Source: Fulvivirga imtechensis AK7
GTDB taxonomy: Bacteria; Bacteroidota; Bacteroidia; Cytophagales; Cyclobacteriaceae
Length of the DNA stretch: 64,000 nucleotides
Assembly: GCF_000331535.1 (NCBI RefSeq)
Contig: NZ_AMZN01000014.1
Location: 62,001 to 126,000, forward strand
Direction: 5' to 3'
In this document: in pieces, positions 23,777-32,852 of the stretch
How the letters are laid out: each line of letters starts with the position of its first letter
Numbering within the stretch: the stretch's first letter is position 1
Notes under the pieces: model-generated
Database searches by the model: none
What the model saw: only the letters and a program-made list of their open reading frames with translations
What the model was told of the DNA's origin: nothing
Made by a program: the position numbers and the translations under genes

Positions 23777-26572
23777 CTAGTGTGCCTTCAGCCAGTTTTC
23801 TCCTATGCCCGCCTCAACCTCCATGGGCACCTCCAGGTCTACCGCAGACTTCATCAGTCTTATCACGTTCTCCCTAACCAGATCAGCCTCCTCTTTCGGA
23901 ACGTCAAAAACCAATTCGTCATGTACCTGCATGATCATTCGGGCCCCCAGCTTTTGCTCTTCAAGCCATTGATGGATGTTCACCATGGCAATTTTAATGA
24001 TATCAGCAGCGCTGCCCTGAATAGGCGCATTGATAGCATTACGTTCAGCATACCCCCGCATGGTGGCATTTCTCGAGTTGATGTCTCTAAGGTATCGTCT
24101 CCTTCCGAGAATTGTTTCTACATATTCATTTTCCTTAGCCTTATTGATGGAATCATCCATGTATCGCTTGATCGCGGGAAATTCCTTGAAGTATGCTTTT
24201 ATAATATCGCTGGCTTCAGAGCGGGCAATGTTAAGGTTCTGTGCCAGGCCAAAAGCTGAAATCCCGTAGATGATACCGAAGTTCACCTCTTTGGCTTTCC
24301 TTCTCATATTAGCGTCTACTTCATCGACCTGTACATTAAATACCTTGGCGGCTGTGGTAGCGTGAATATCACGTCCACTTCTGAAGGCCTCGATCATATC
24401 CTTATCCTGAGCAAAGGAGGCCGCTATACGCAGTTCGATCTGCGAGTAGTCAGCAGAAAGCAACACATGGTTTTCATCTCTCGGAACGAATGCCTTCCTT
24501 ATTTCCCTGCCCTTTTCTGTCCGTATCGGGATATTCTGCAGGTTAGGATTATTAGAGCTCAATCGGCCGGTTGCTGCAACAGCTTGACCATAGTCGGTAT
24601 GTACCCTGCCATCTCTCCGGCTGATCATCTTAGGAAGCGCATCAACATAAGTAGATTTGAGCTTCTGGTATTCTCTGAACTCAAGGATCTTACGCGCTAT
24701 CTCATGTTCGGCAGCAAGGCGGCTCAATATTTCCTCACCGGTAGCATACTGCCCCGACTTCGTCTTTTTAGGCTTTTCGATCAGCTTCAACCGATCAAAA
24801 AGTATCTCTCCCAACTGTTTTGGCGATGCAATATTAAACTCGCATTTAGCCATGGCAAATATCTCTTCCTGTGCTTTTAGACACGCTTCCTGAAGCTCCC
24901 CGGACATTTGTTCCAGCGCATTTTGGTCTATCCGTACCCCTTCGTGCTCCATGCTTGCCAGCACATAAACGAGCGGGTGCTCTACTTTATCCAAAAGTTT
25001 ATTCAGGCCCTCTTCATTGATCTTTTTAGAAAGTACGTGCTTAAGCTGCAATGCCATGTCTGCGTCCTCTCCCGCATACTCAACTATGCTCGCAGGACTA
25101 ATGTCTCGCATGTTTTTCTGCCTTCTTCCCTGCGGCCCGAGCACTGCCGTAATAGGCACAGTCATATAATTAAGATATTGCTCAGCCATCATATCGAGGC
25201 TGTGCTTTGTTTCCGGCTCGATGATGTAGTGCGCTAACATAGTGTCAAAAAGCCGTCCCTGAACACAAATGCCATATTTCCTTAGTGCCAGAATATCGTA
25301 TTTCAGGTTTTGCCCTACTTTTTTGATATCTTTATTTTCCAGAACATGTTTAAATTCCTGTAAAACACTGGCTGCCTCATCAAAGTCTTCGGGAATAGCA
25401 ACATAGTGCGCTTCTCCTTTGATGTACGAAAAAGCAATTCCTACTATTTCTGCCTCTACAGCATCAATATTAGTGGTTTCGGTATCAAAGCATATCTCCT
25501 CCTGTAGCTCCAGGAATTCGATCAGCGCTTTCCTTTTTTCAGGTGTATCTATGAGGTGATAATCATGGTCAACGGTTTTTATAGTATCCTTTTCTATTAT
25601 TACGGTCTCAGAAACCTCGATAGCTGCTTTGCTTTCCTCACTGAACATTGATAGCTGGCCGGTAGTGGACGCTACTTTTTTACCTGAGGCCTCCTCACCG
25701 AAGATACGTTTAATGACCGTTCTGAATTCCAGCTCCTCACAAATCGTGCGCACCTTTACCTCATCAGGTCCTTCGTACAGGAGCGCCCTTTCGTCAAACT
25801 CTATAGGCACATCGGTGTGAATAGTGGCCAGCCTTTTAGAAAGAATACCCTGATCTCCGTAGGTTTCAACATTTTCTCTAAGCTTTCCTTTAAGCTGGTC
25901 TGCATTCTTTACCAGTTCCTCTACAGAACCAAAGTCTCTGATGAGCTTTGAAGCCGTTTTAGGCCCTACTCCAGGAATACCGGGAATGTTATCAGAAGCA
26001 TCGCCCTGAAGCCCCAGCATGTCGGTTACCTGGTGTACATTTTCTATGTCCCATTTCTCACAAACCTCCTTTGGCCCCAGTATATCAACAGCATTGCCCA
26101 TGTAAGCGGGTTTGTACAGGTATACATGCTCTTCAACCAACTGTCCGAAATCTTTATCGGGGGTCATCATATACACCTCAAACCCACTTTTGGATGCTTG
26201 TTTAGCGAGTGTGCCAATAATATCATCAGCTTCATATCCATCACACTCGATCACGGGAATATTAAAAGCTCTGACGATGTCTTTTACCACCGGGATCCCC
26301 GTCTTGATGTCCTCAGGAGTCTCTTGCCGCGTAGCCTTATAAGCTTCAAATTCCTCGTGTCTAAAAGTAGGAGCAGAAGTATCAAAAGCCACCGCAATAT
26401 GGGTGGGTTTCTGTTTTTGAAGCACTTCAAGCAGGGTGTTTAAAAAACCGAACATAACCCCTGTGTTTACGCCTTTTGAGCTTATTCGGGGACTTTTACT
26501 AAAAGCAAAGTGTGCACGGTAAATGAGCGCATATGCGTCAAGAAGAAACAGTTTTTTTTCGGGCTTACTCAT
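23777..26572 (-). CDS. polA: DNA polymerase I
   Basis: A 931-residue enzyme with the full three-domain layout. The N-terminal 5'-3' exonuclease runs to about residue 300 (LLDAYALIYRAHFAF, GDASDNIPGIPGVGPKTA). The 3'-5' proofreading domain is intact: FDTETT near residue 350, GQNLKYD, and YAGEDAD. The polymerase has LLSADYSQIELR (motif A), RRKAKEVNFGIIYG (motif B) and MQVHDELVFD (motif C). It performs gap filling, primer removal and repair synthesis. It is a single gene with no evident operon partner. Confidence 0.98.
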   Translation of the reverse strand: MSKPEKKLFLLDAYALIYRAHFAFSKSPRISSKGVNTGVMFGFLNTLLEVLQKQKPTHIAVAFDTSAPTFRHEEFEAYKATRQETPEDIKTGIPVVKDIVRAFNIPVIECDGYEADDIIGTLAKQASKSGFEVYMMTPDKDFGQLVEEHVYLYKPAYMGNAVDILGPKEVCEKWDIENVHQVTDMLGLQGDASDNIPGIPGVGPKTASKLIRDFGSVEELVKNADQLKGKLRENVETYGDQGILSKRLATIHTDVPIEFDERALLYEGPDEVKVRTICEELEFRTVIKRIFGEEASGKKVASTTGQLSMFSEESKAAIEVSETVIIEKDTIKTVDHDYHLIDTPEKRKALIEFLELQEEICFDTETTNIDAVEAEIVGIAFSYIKGEAHYVAIPEDFDEAASVLQEFKHVLENKDIKKVGQNLKYDILALRKYGICVQGRLFDTMLAHYIIEPETKHSLDMMAEQYLNYMTVPITAVLGPQGRRQKNMRDISPASIVEYAGEDADMALQLKHVLSKKINEEGLNKLLDKVEHPLVYVLASMEHEGVRIDQNALEQMSGELQEACLKAQEEIFAMAKCEFNIASPKQLGEILFDRLKLIEKPKKTKSGQYATGEEILSRLAAEHEIARKILEFREYQKLKSTYVDALPKMISRRDGRVHTDYGQAVAATGRLSSNNPNLQNIPIRTEKGREIRKAFVPRDENHVLLSADYSQIELRIAASFAQDKDMIEAFRSGRDIHATTAAKVFNVQVDEVDANMRRKAKEVNFGIIYGISAFGLAQNLNIARSEASDIIKAYFKEFPAIKRYMDDSINKAKENEYVETILGRRRYLRDINSRNATMRGYAERNAINAPIQGSAADIIKIAMVNIHQWLEEQKLGARMIMQVHDELVFDVPKEEADLVRENVIRLMKSAVDLEVPMEVEAGIGENWLKAH

Positions 26573-26740
26573 AACCGGTAAAGTTAATTAATTGCAGTTA
26601 CCTATAACAAGTTTAGACGTAATTAGTCCGTAATTAGTGTTTGTAAGAAAACTCTAAGTGGCTTTAAGAAAAGGTTCCCGCCAAAGGGCCATAGCCGTTA
26701 ACTTAAGAGAATAACGAGCCCCCAGAGGGGGTAAATCTTT

Positions 26741-26763
26741 GTAGCCCGGGGTGAAGCCCCGGG
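26741..26763 (+). repeat. REP-like hairpin, forward copy
   Basis: GTAG followed by CCCGGGGTGAAGCCCCGGG, a near-perfect stem. A GTAG tetranucleotide next to a hairpin is the layout of REP sequences handled by RAYT (TnpA-REP) transposases. An inverted copy lies at 26938-26960. Confidence 0.75.
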
Positions 26764-26937
26764 TTTAAACGAGAAGTTGAGTGTGCCATAGGAAGGCCCA
26801 ACCATGGAACACAGGCTTCCTTGGCACACATGGCAGGAATGAGTTCGAAGCATTTACCTTAGTAAGCATGGATGCGCCAAAATAGCCTTCTCATCTTCCC
26901 AAGCTTGAATGTGGCGCATAAAAAAATCTAATCCTAT

Positions 26938-26960
26938 CCCGGGGCTTCACCCCGGGCTAC
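26938..26960 (-). repeat. REP-like hairpin, inverted copy
   Basis: This is the exact reverse complement of 26741-26763, ending in CTAC. The two face each other about 174 nt apart, the arrangement called a BIME. Confidence 0.75.
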
Positions 26961-27227
26961 CAATATTGCATCCCTACCGGGATGCTTAAGTTAACGGCTA
27001 TGGCCAAAGGGCGGGACGAAGTCCCAAAAAGCGGAGCGTACTGAGGTACGAGAGCATTTTTGGGACAAGCGTAACGCAGACATTGGCGTTTTCTTAGAGA
27101 CACTAATTAAACTGGGCTTTAGTGCTGTTGAAAACCGGCTAACCAAAAAAAATGTGACTTTTTTACGACCGGTGATTATGGAATCATAAGATCTTCAGCA
27201 TCATGTCAGAAACAAATAATCAAAACT

Positions 27228-28082
27228 ATGAAAAAGATACTCTATTTTCTCTTCATTATGCCTGTAGCCATTGCTTGTAATAAATCTACTGAGGGTGATA
27301 TAGCCGCTGACAGCTATGATATAGAAATGATGGAATCTGTTCCCGAAAAAATTTATGCTGCTGGTGCAGCGAAAGATGTCCGATTTGCAAGCAACCCTCA
27401 ACAGATAGAGCGAAAGGTGATCAAAACGGCTAATCTGAATATACAGGTAGCCAACCTGGATTCAGCGAAAACCAACATTGATCGTATTGTGCGGGAATAT
27501 AATGCGTATGTAAGCGCTGACAATCGCGATAATAATAATTACCGGTTTACATTGAATATGACGATCAGGGTACAACAGGATCAGATGGAAAAAATGGTCC
27601 AGAAAATAGAGGAACAAGCTTCTTATGTCCACTATAACAATATCAACGCACAAGATGTAACTGAAGAATTTGTCGACCTCAACATCCGGTTGAAGAATAA
27701 AAAGGCAGTGGAAGAGCAATATGTGAAGCTACTACAAAGGGCTAATAAGGTGGAAGACATCTTAAAGATCGAAAATGAACTTCGCGTAATCAGGGAAGAA
27801 ATTGAGGCTAAGGAAGGGCGACTGAAATATTTGGAAAGCCAGGTGACCATGTCTACTATTCATTTGACCGCTTATCAGGATGTATATCATGTGGAAAGGG
27901 CTCCAGCAAAAAGCTTTTTGCTTAAAATAGGAGATGGACTGAGCGGCGGATGGGACCTGCTAAAAAATATTGTAGTGGGGCTTGCTTACATATGGCCGAT
28001 ATGGATAGTTGGCGGGTTGTTGACATTTATGGCAGTAAAGAGGATCAGGAGGTACAGAATGAAAAGGACTAAAGTTGTTTAA
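27228..28082 (+). CDS. DUF4349 domain lipoprotein
   Basis: A 284-residue protein. A lipoprotein signal peptide (PVAIAC, Cys at 17) precedes the DUF4349 region from about residue 60 (ERKVIKTANLNIQVANLDSAK). A long coiled-coil block follows (VDLNIRLKNKKAVEEQY, LKIENELRVIREEIEAKEGRLKYLE), then a C-terminal membrane span with a basic tail. DUF4349 proteins are envelope proteins of unknown function. The gene overlaps the convergent 7TM gene by 4 nt at the stop codons. Upstream DNA is the nested repeat. Confidence 0.9.
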   Translation: MKKILYFLFIMPVAIACNKSTEGDIAADSYDIEMMESVPEKIYAAGAAKDVRFASNPQQIERKVIKTANLNIQVANLDSAKTNIDRIVREYNAYVSADNRDNNNYRFTLNMTIRVQQDQMEKMVQKIEEQASYVHYNNINAQDVTEEFVDLNIRLKNKKAVEEQYVKLLQRANKVEDILKIENELRVIREEIEAKEGRLKYLESQVTMSTIHLTAYQDVYHVERAPAKSFLLKIGDGLSGGWDLLKNIVVGLAYIWPIWIVGGLLTFMAVKRIRRYRMKRTKVV

Positions 28083-29380
28083 GCCCGTCTTAGCCTTCGC
28101 TCGAAGCTGCTGGCTTTTTCCTTTTCCAACACGTGTACTTGCTTATATGCGCCTACAAAATGATAAGCCAGTACCAGGGAGTTCAGGAAAAATATCATTA
28201 AATATCCCAAATTAAGGAACACAAGGTTGATCTTAACAACAAGCGCATAGGCCGTAAGCTCATAAGCAAAAAGGCCTATGCCTATTATTATACTTGCAGC
28301 GCTAAACCATGCTTCAAACTGCTTTTCATAAATAGCACGACTAATGACAACCACAGCATAAAGCAAATTAACTGCTATGAAAAACTGGTACGCAGGCAGC
28401 AGTTGGGTAAAAAATACAGGAGGCAAGATAACCGTAAGAGAAATAATACAGTAATTGATAGTGATCAGGATGTATTTGTACAGGGCTTTCATCCCATTAG
28501 GGAAAACACTACTGATAAATAGCATTCCCCAGAGCATGCTCAGGTAAAGAGATATATACTCTACGCGCACCGCCAGCCCCCAGCTCGTACTCTCAAAAAA
28601 AGATGTAACGAGATAAATGTTTGAAAACAGAGACCTGATACCCCAAAACAGGCATAAGGCCCCAAAATACATGGTAGCTCTTTGTCCTTTTCTTATCAGA
28701 AAGAATACCAGGAAAAATGCCCCCAGGATCAACAGCCCGCCAACCAGCAACATATTGGCAACTACTGCCGTTTCCCGGTCTTTGCTGATGGCCTCCGGTG
28801 TACCCAGCTTCAGACTCTTGTGCACGCCTCCTCGAGCATGATGAAAGTTTGACACCTGTAAAATGATCTCAATGGTCTCTCCCGAAGCTTCAAATGTTTT
28901 TATCACAGGCTCCCACTGTGGTTTTGCCAGGGAGGCTTCTGTACCCACATTACCATTTGATGAAAGGATAACTCCATTTATCCACAGCTTATAATTTGTA
29001 TATACATTAGGAATGGAAAGGCTCAAAAGCTGTCGCTCTGAATCATTCCTTAATAGCAACAAACGATAAGTGGCATATCCTTCAGGGGCAAGCTCTTGTA
29101 GTCCGGCATATTTATTATTCCAAACTTCTGGTACAGCGAAATAATGAGGATCGGGGTCTGCAAAGGCTTTGAAATCATCCGGGGCAAGAAGTTGCTTCCA
29201 GTAAAATTCCCATTCGCCATCTAAACTGACTAAACCTGCCTGATTGAAATCAACCAATGATATATCCAGCTTTCCTTTGCGGGCTGGCATAGTTTGCTCT
29301 GCCTCTGCCATATTGGTGAAGAAAAGGACAAGGAAAAAGCCGGCTGCTAACCTTGTGATGAATGGTACGGGGGGACACAT
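28079..29380 (-). CDS. 7TM-DISM receptor-type protein without an output domain
   Basis: A 433-residue protein. After a signal peptide comes an extracytoplasmic jelly-roll 7TMR-DISM domain (SLDGEWEFYWKQLL, then YATYRLLLL and LSIPNVYTNYKLWING), then seven membrane helices from about residue 210. It ends in a short basic coiled segment, HVLEKEKASSFERRLRRA. Relatives usually continue into a histidine kinase, SpoIIE phosphatase, cyclase or LytTR domain; none follows here. It may work with a separate partner, or be a truncated copy. The ligand is probably a carbohydrate or other small molecule, as in the family. Confidence 0.85.
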   Translation of the reverse strand: MCPPVPFITRLAAGFFLVLFFTNMAEAEQTMPARKGKLDISLVDFNQAGLVSLDGEWEFYWKQLLAPDDFKAFADPDPHYFAVPEVWNNKYAGLQELAPEGYATYRLLLLRNDSERQLLSLSIPNVYTNYKLWINGVILSSNGNVGTEASLAKPQWEPVIKTFEASGETIEIILQVSNFHHARGGVHKSLKLGTPEAISKDRETAVVANMLLVGGLLILGAFFLVFFLIRKGQRATMYFGALCLFWGIRSLFSNIYLVTSFFESTSWGLAVRVEYISLYLSMLWGMLFISSVFPNGMKALYKYILITINYCIISLTVILPPVFFTQLLPAYQFFIAVNLLYAVVVISRAIYEKQFEAWFSAASIIIGIGLFAYELTAYALVVKINLVFLNLGYLMIFFLNSLVLAYHFVGAYKQVHVLEKEKASSFERRLRRA

Positions 29381-29519
29381 TTCACAAAAATTTCAGTTAA
29401 CCACCGCGCAAGCTAATACAAGTTGTGGTTTTATCCTACTCAAAAACACGATAAATGGTACATGAACTAACTCCCTCTAATCCAGCACCTTTTGAGAAAT
29501 GTGAGAGATTTGTCATTGT

Positions 29520-29978
29520 TTATTTCTGTCGGGCATAGGCAATATAATCCGTCACGGGCGGTTCTATGCCTTCTTCCTTCAGCAAGGAAGCTATTTGCCC
29601 CCGATGGTAGGAGCTATGGTTGATCACCTGATTGATAATTTCTCTTATCGTATTTTCGAATTTCCTGCCATTTGAGTTTTTATAAAAGACCATCTCCTCG
29701 AAAGTCTCAAATTTATGGGTGTCGAGGTAGTTAAGCCAGTTGCTGGAGCTCTCTTCCGTCATGCTCCTCAACTCTCTAAGTTTATATTGTTCCCATATGG
29801 GAAAAGGGGAGGTGGGAATATCCTTGATCCTGTTGAGCCAAACGATCTGCGCTGACAGCAAATGACTAAAAAGAAGCAGGAGCTTTTCATTTTTAAAATC
29901 ACTTTGTTCCAGTGTGATCAAAACCCTTTGGTTAGCCCAGTCATTGTATTGAAACAAGTCACGAAAATGTTTTTTCAT
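29520..29978 (-). CDS. DinB family protein
   Basis: A 152-residue four-helix-bundle protein of the DinB/YfiT type. The opening FQYNDWANQRVL and the metal-binding His residues near residue 39 and in NHSSYHRGQI fit the family, which includes metal-dependent thiol S-transferases. No substrate can be named. It stands alone, divergent from the amidase gene. Confidence 0.85.
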   Translation of the reverse strand: MKKHFRDLFQYNDWANQRVLITLEQSDFKNEKLLLLFSHLLSAQIVWLNRIKDIPTSPFPIWEQYKLRELRSMTEESSSNWLNYLDTHKFETFEEMVFYKNSNGRKFENTIREIINQVINHSSYHRGQIASLLKEEGIEPPVTDYIAYARQK

Positions 29979-30050
29979 CGGTCGGTGGTTATATTGGAAT
30001 GATGCCTTTAAAAATATAAATTGGATTGTTTTTAATTCCCGTACTAAAAT

Positions 30051-31706
30051 ATGAAAAATCCGATTCTTTTTGCAGCCATAGCTTTTTTGTTGTTATCATG
30101 TGTAAAGCAGGAAAAAGAGCCTGCAGAGGGTGCCATTGATTCTCTGGCTTACGTGGAACCCTACCTGGGGTTGTCTTTTACGCAGTCCAAGAGAGATTCT
30201 CTCAGAGAAGGACTGCGAGAGACAGTAAGCGATATTCGAAAAATACATGCCTACTCGCTGGAAAACAGTACTCCTCCGGCTATCAGCTTTAATCCTATTC
30301 CTGTGGGGTTTCAGATCAATCAACTGCAGCTCCCCATAAACTGGCGGCTCCCTTCGGATGTAAAATTTCCTGTCAATGAGAATGAGCTTGCGTTTTATAC
30401 CGTTGCTGAACTTTCCGTGTTGATAAGAACCGGTCAGATCTCTTCGGAGGACTTAACCCTATTCTTTCTCGGCAGATTAAAACAGTACGGTGATACATTG
30501 CAGTGTGTTGTTACTTTAACCGAAGAGCTTGCCCTTGAGCAGGCTAAACGTGCCGATGCTGAATTGGCCAATGGCAAATACCGTGGGCCCCTGCATGGAA
30601 TACCTTATGGAATAAAGGACTTGCTGGCCGTTGAAGGTTATAATACCACCTGGGGGGCTACACCTTATAAAAACCAACAGATCGATGGAACCGCTGCGGT
30701 CGTTAAAAAGCTGGAGGAAGAAGGAGCCGTATTAGTTGCAAAACTTACGTTGGGAGCCCTTGCCATGGGCGACATCTGGTATGGAGGAGTGACAAAAAAT
30801 CCGTGGGACCTGAAGCAGGGCTCCAGTGGCTCTTCGGCTGGTTCCGCTGCCGCGACCGCTGCCGGATTGGTACCTTTTGCCATAGGTTCTGAAACATGGG
30901 GCTCTATTATTTCCCCCTCAACGAGATGTGGGACGACCGGTCTCAGGCCAACCTTCGGCAGGGTAAGCCGCACCGGGGCCATGGCGCTAAGCTGGACAAT
31001 GGATAAGCTTGGCCCTATCTGCCGCTCAGCCAAAGATTGCGCACTTGTATTCGAGGTAATCAGAGGCAGTGATGGTATTGATCAATCAGTGATAGATGCA
31101 GCTTTTAATTTTAATGCCGCTACACCTGCGCATCAGCTAAAGGTAGGATATCTGAAAACGCTCTTTGAGCAGCAATACCCCAACAGCGCCAATGACAGCA
31201 TTTCACTGGCTGTCTTTCGGGATATGGGTCTGCAGCTACATGAAGTTGAACTACCAGAAGACATCCCTGTTAATGCGCTTAGTATTATCCTTGCTGCCGA
31301 GGCCGCAGCCGCCTTTGACGAACTGACCCGTTCAGGCCGCGACAGCCTGCTGGTGAACCAGAAAAAGAGTGCCTGGCCCAACTATTTCCGCACAGCCCGG
31401 TTCATTTCAGCGGTAGATTATATCAACGCAAACAGAATCCGGTACGAACTGATACAAAAAATGAATGAAGTTTTAAAAGAATATGATGCCATCATCGCCC
31501 CAAGTTTTGGCGGAAATCAGCTTCTCATGACAAATCTGACGGGCCACCCGTGCGTTGTTTTCCCGAATGGGTTCAATGCAGAGGGAAAGCCGGCAAGTAT
31601 ATCCATTATCGGAAATCTTTTTGATGAAGCGAAGCTCTTGCAGTTGGCAGAAGCCTACCAGGCAGCTACCGGGGTAGATGAAATGCACCCGGAGATGTTT
31701 AAGTAA
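30051..31706 (+). CDS. Amidase-signature lipoprotein
   Basis: A 551-residue amidase of the GatA/fatty-acid-amide-hydrolase superfamily with a lipoprotein signal (AFLLLSC, Cys at 17). The catalytic Lys-Ser-Ser triad is visible: GIPYGIKDLL, the SSGSSAGSAAA glycine-serine loop and GSETWGSIISPS. It should hydrolyse an amide outside the cytoplasm; the substrate is unknown. No operon partner is evident. Confidence 0.9.
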   Translation: MKNPILFAAIAFLLLSCVKQEKEPAEGAIDSLAYVEPYLGLSFTQSKRDSLREGLRETVSDIRKIHAYSLENSTPPAISFNPIPVGFQINQLQLPINWRLPSDVKFPVNENELAFYTVAELSVLIRTGQISSEDLTLFFLGRLKQYGDTLQCVVTLTEELALEQAKRADAELANGKYRGPLHGIPYGIKDLLAVEGYNTTWGATPYKNQQIDGTAAVVKKLEEEGAVLVAKLTLGALAMGDIWYGGVTKNPWDLKQGSSGSSAGSAAATAAGLVPFAIGSETWGSIISPSTRCGTTGLRPTFGRVSRTGAMALSWTMDKLGPICRSAKDCALVFEVIRGSDGIDQSVIDAAFNFNAATPAHQLKVGYLKTLFEQQYPNSANDSISLAVFRDMGLQLHEVELPEDIPVNALSIILAAEAAAAFDELTRSGRDSLLVNQKKSAWPNYFRTARFISAVDYINANRIRYELIQKMNEVLKEYDAIIAPSFGGNQLLMTNLTGHPCVVFPNGFNAEGKPASISIIGNLFDEAKLLQLAEAYQAATGVDEMHPEMFK

Positions 31707-31873
31707 AAATTTGCGGACGCAGGCAGTACTCCTCAATAAAAATGAGCCCCCGTTCGAAAGGTTAACTAATGTGAGTTCGGTCATTCTGCCTGTCCCGAAC
31801 TTGCTTAACTTGCCTCGGGAAAGCACGAAGAATCTTACTAAGTTCAAGGATGGCTGAGGAGATTTCTCGAGGG

Positions 31874-31890
31874 CCATAGCCGTTAACTTA
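31874..31890. repeat. Solo terminal repeat of the 315-bp element
   Basis: Seventeen bases are identical to the CCATAGCCGTTAACTTAAG terminus at 26689, then diverge. No partner end occurs before the next gene, so it is a remnant. Confidence 0.55.
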
Positions 31891-31911
31891 TAAGTATTCC
31901 CTTTGAGTTTA

Positions 31912-32022
31912 TCACCTCACCCCTGAACAGGCTGAAGTATAAGCACAGTAGAACCGCCCTCTCCTCCGAGGAGAGGGAATTGCAGACTGCAGTAAAAGCA
32001 CAGGCTTTTGATGGGTGAGGTG
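31912..32022. repeat. Palindromic intergenic element
   Basis: CACCTCACCC at 31913-31922 is repeated inverted at 32013-32022. The centre has a 9-bp stem (CCCTCTCCT / AGGAGAGGG, 31957-31977). It could be a small repeat element or a folded RNA; no second copy is seen in the window. Confidence 0.4.
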
Positions 32023-32190
32023 TGAAATTCGGGGCAACGGGAAAGCTATCGAATAAGGCAATGCCGAAGGGTTATTTGAGCTACAGCGTCTGTGTTTCCT
32101 ATTATTGAAGCATAGCGTCAGGCTCTACTGCCATAGGGTTGTCAGTGGCGTAGTTTTAATTGCAGTCAGCAACTAAAACAACTCAACCAA

Positions 32191-32814
32191 ATGGATAAAC
32201 TGGACCTTACCAAAAGATACAAAAGCTATTATACGGCTAAAGCCAAGCCTGAAATTACAGAGATCGAGCCCGCCAAATTTCTTTCTATACAAGGAGTAGG
32301 CGACCCTTCGGGAAGTGATTTTGCTGACAATGTTCAAGCGCTTTATGCCACTGCTTATGCTATAAAATTTGTTTGTAAAGCTCTGAATAAAGATTTTGTC
32401 GTGTCCAAATTGGAGGGATTATGGTGGTTTGATGAACAGAAGTATAAAGGCTACACCATGGAAGAAGCGCCCGTGAAGATACCAAGGAGCGAGTGGGGAT
32501 ACAGGCTCCTGATCAGAATGCCTGAATATGTTACTGAACAAATAGTGCAGGAAGCTATTGCTTCGACCGTTGAGAAAAAAGAATTACCACTTGCCCGGGA
32601 AATCGAATTGTACCCTATGACGGAAGGAAAGGTAGTGCAGATGCTGCATGTGGGCCCTTTCAACAAGGAAACCGAGACGCTACTACAGATGAACGAATTC
32701 ATACAGGAAAATAATTTCGACAGGAATGGCCTCCACCATGAAATTTACCTGTCTGATTTCAGAAAAACTGCGCCTGAAAAGTTAAAAACGATTTTAAGGG
32801 AGCCGGTAAAGTAA
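32191..32814 (+). CDS. GyrI-like small-molecule-binding domain protein
   Basis: A 207-residue protein made of a GyrI/AraC effector-binding-like fold with no DNA-binding domain. Characteristic segments are AKFLSIQGVGDPSGSDF near the start, LEGLWWFDEQ in the middle, and MLHVGPFNKETETL and HHEIYLSDFRKT near the end. Standalone GyrI-like proteins bind small ligands, and some hydrolyse cyclopropanoid genotoxins. The role here is not indicated by neighbours. Confidence 0.88.
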   Translation: MDKLDLTKRYKSYYTAKAKPEITEIEPAKFLSIQGVGDPSGSDFADNVQALYATAYAIKFVCKALNKDFVVSKLEGLWWFDEQKYKGYTMEEAPVKIPRSEWGYRLLIRMPEYVTEQIVQEAIASTVEKKELPLAREIELYPMTEGKVVQMLHVGPFNKETETLLQMNEFIQENNFDRNGLHHEIYLSDFRKTAPEKLKTILREPVK

Positions 32815-32852
32815 TAAATAGTAACGGTAGAGTTACTTTTAAAACTCTGCCG

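Larger units (their letters stand above)
26689..27003. mobile_element. 315-bp non-autonomous element with 19-bp perfect terminal inverted repeats and 8-bp target duplication
   Basis: The left end CCATAGCCGTTAACTTAAG (26689-26707) is the exact reverse complement of the right end (26985-27003). CCAAAGGG flanks it on both sides (26681-26688 and 27004-27011), present once in the uninterrupted copy at 2266-2413. Inside are two inverted REP-like hairpins and further stems. No open reading frame of useful size is present, so a transposase elsewhere in the genome would have to mobilise it. Confidence 0.88.
26635..27105. repeat. Second copy of the 148-bp miniature element, split by a nested insertion
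   Basis: The ends are TAGTGTTTGTAAGAAAAC and, in reverse complement, TAGTGTCTCTAAGAAAAC (16 of 18). The outer parts (26635-26688 and 27012-27105) match the reverse complement of 2266-2413 along their length; the left 54 bases differ at five positions. Total length is 471 bp; subtracting the 315-bp insert and one 8-bp duplication leaves exactly 148 bp. It lies between polA and the DUF4349 gene. Confidence 0.88.
31707..32190. other. Intergenic region with two repeat fragments
   Basis: No gene is supported in 484 nt. It contains CCATAGCCGTTAACTTA at 31874-31890, 17 of the 19 bases of the terminal repeat of the element at 26689, without a matching right end. It also holds a palindromic stretch at 31912-32022. 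Confidence 0.5.
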
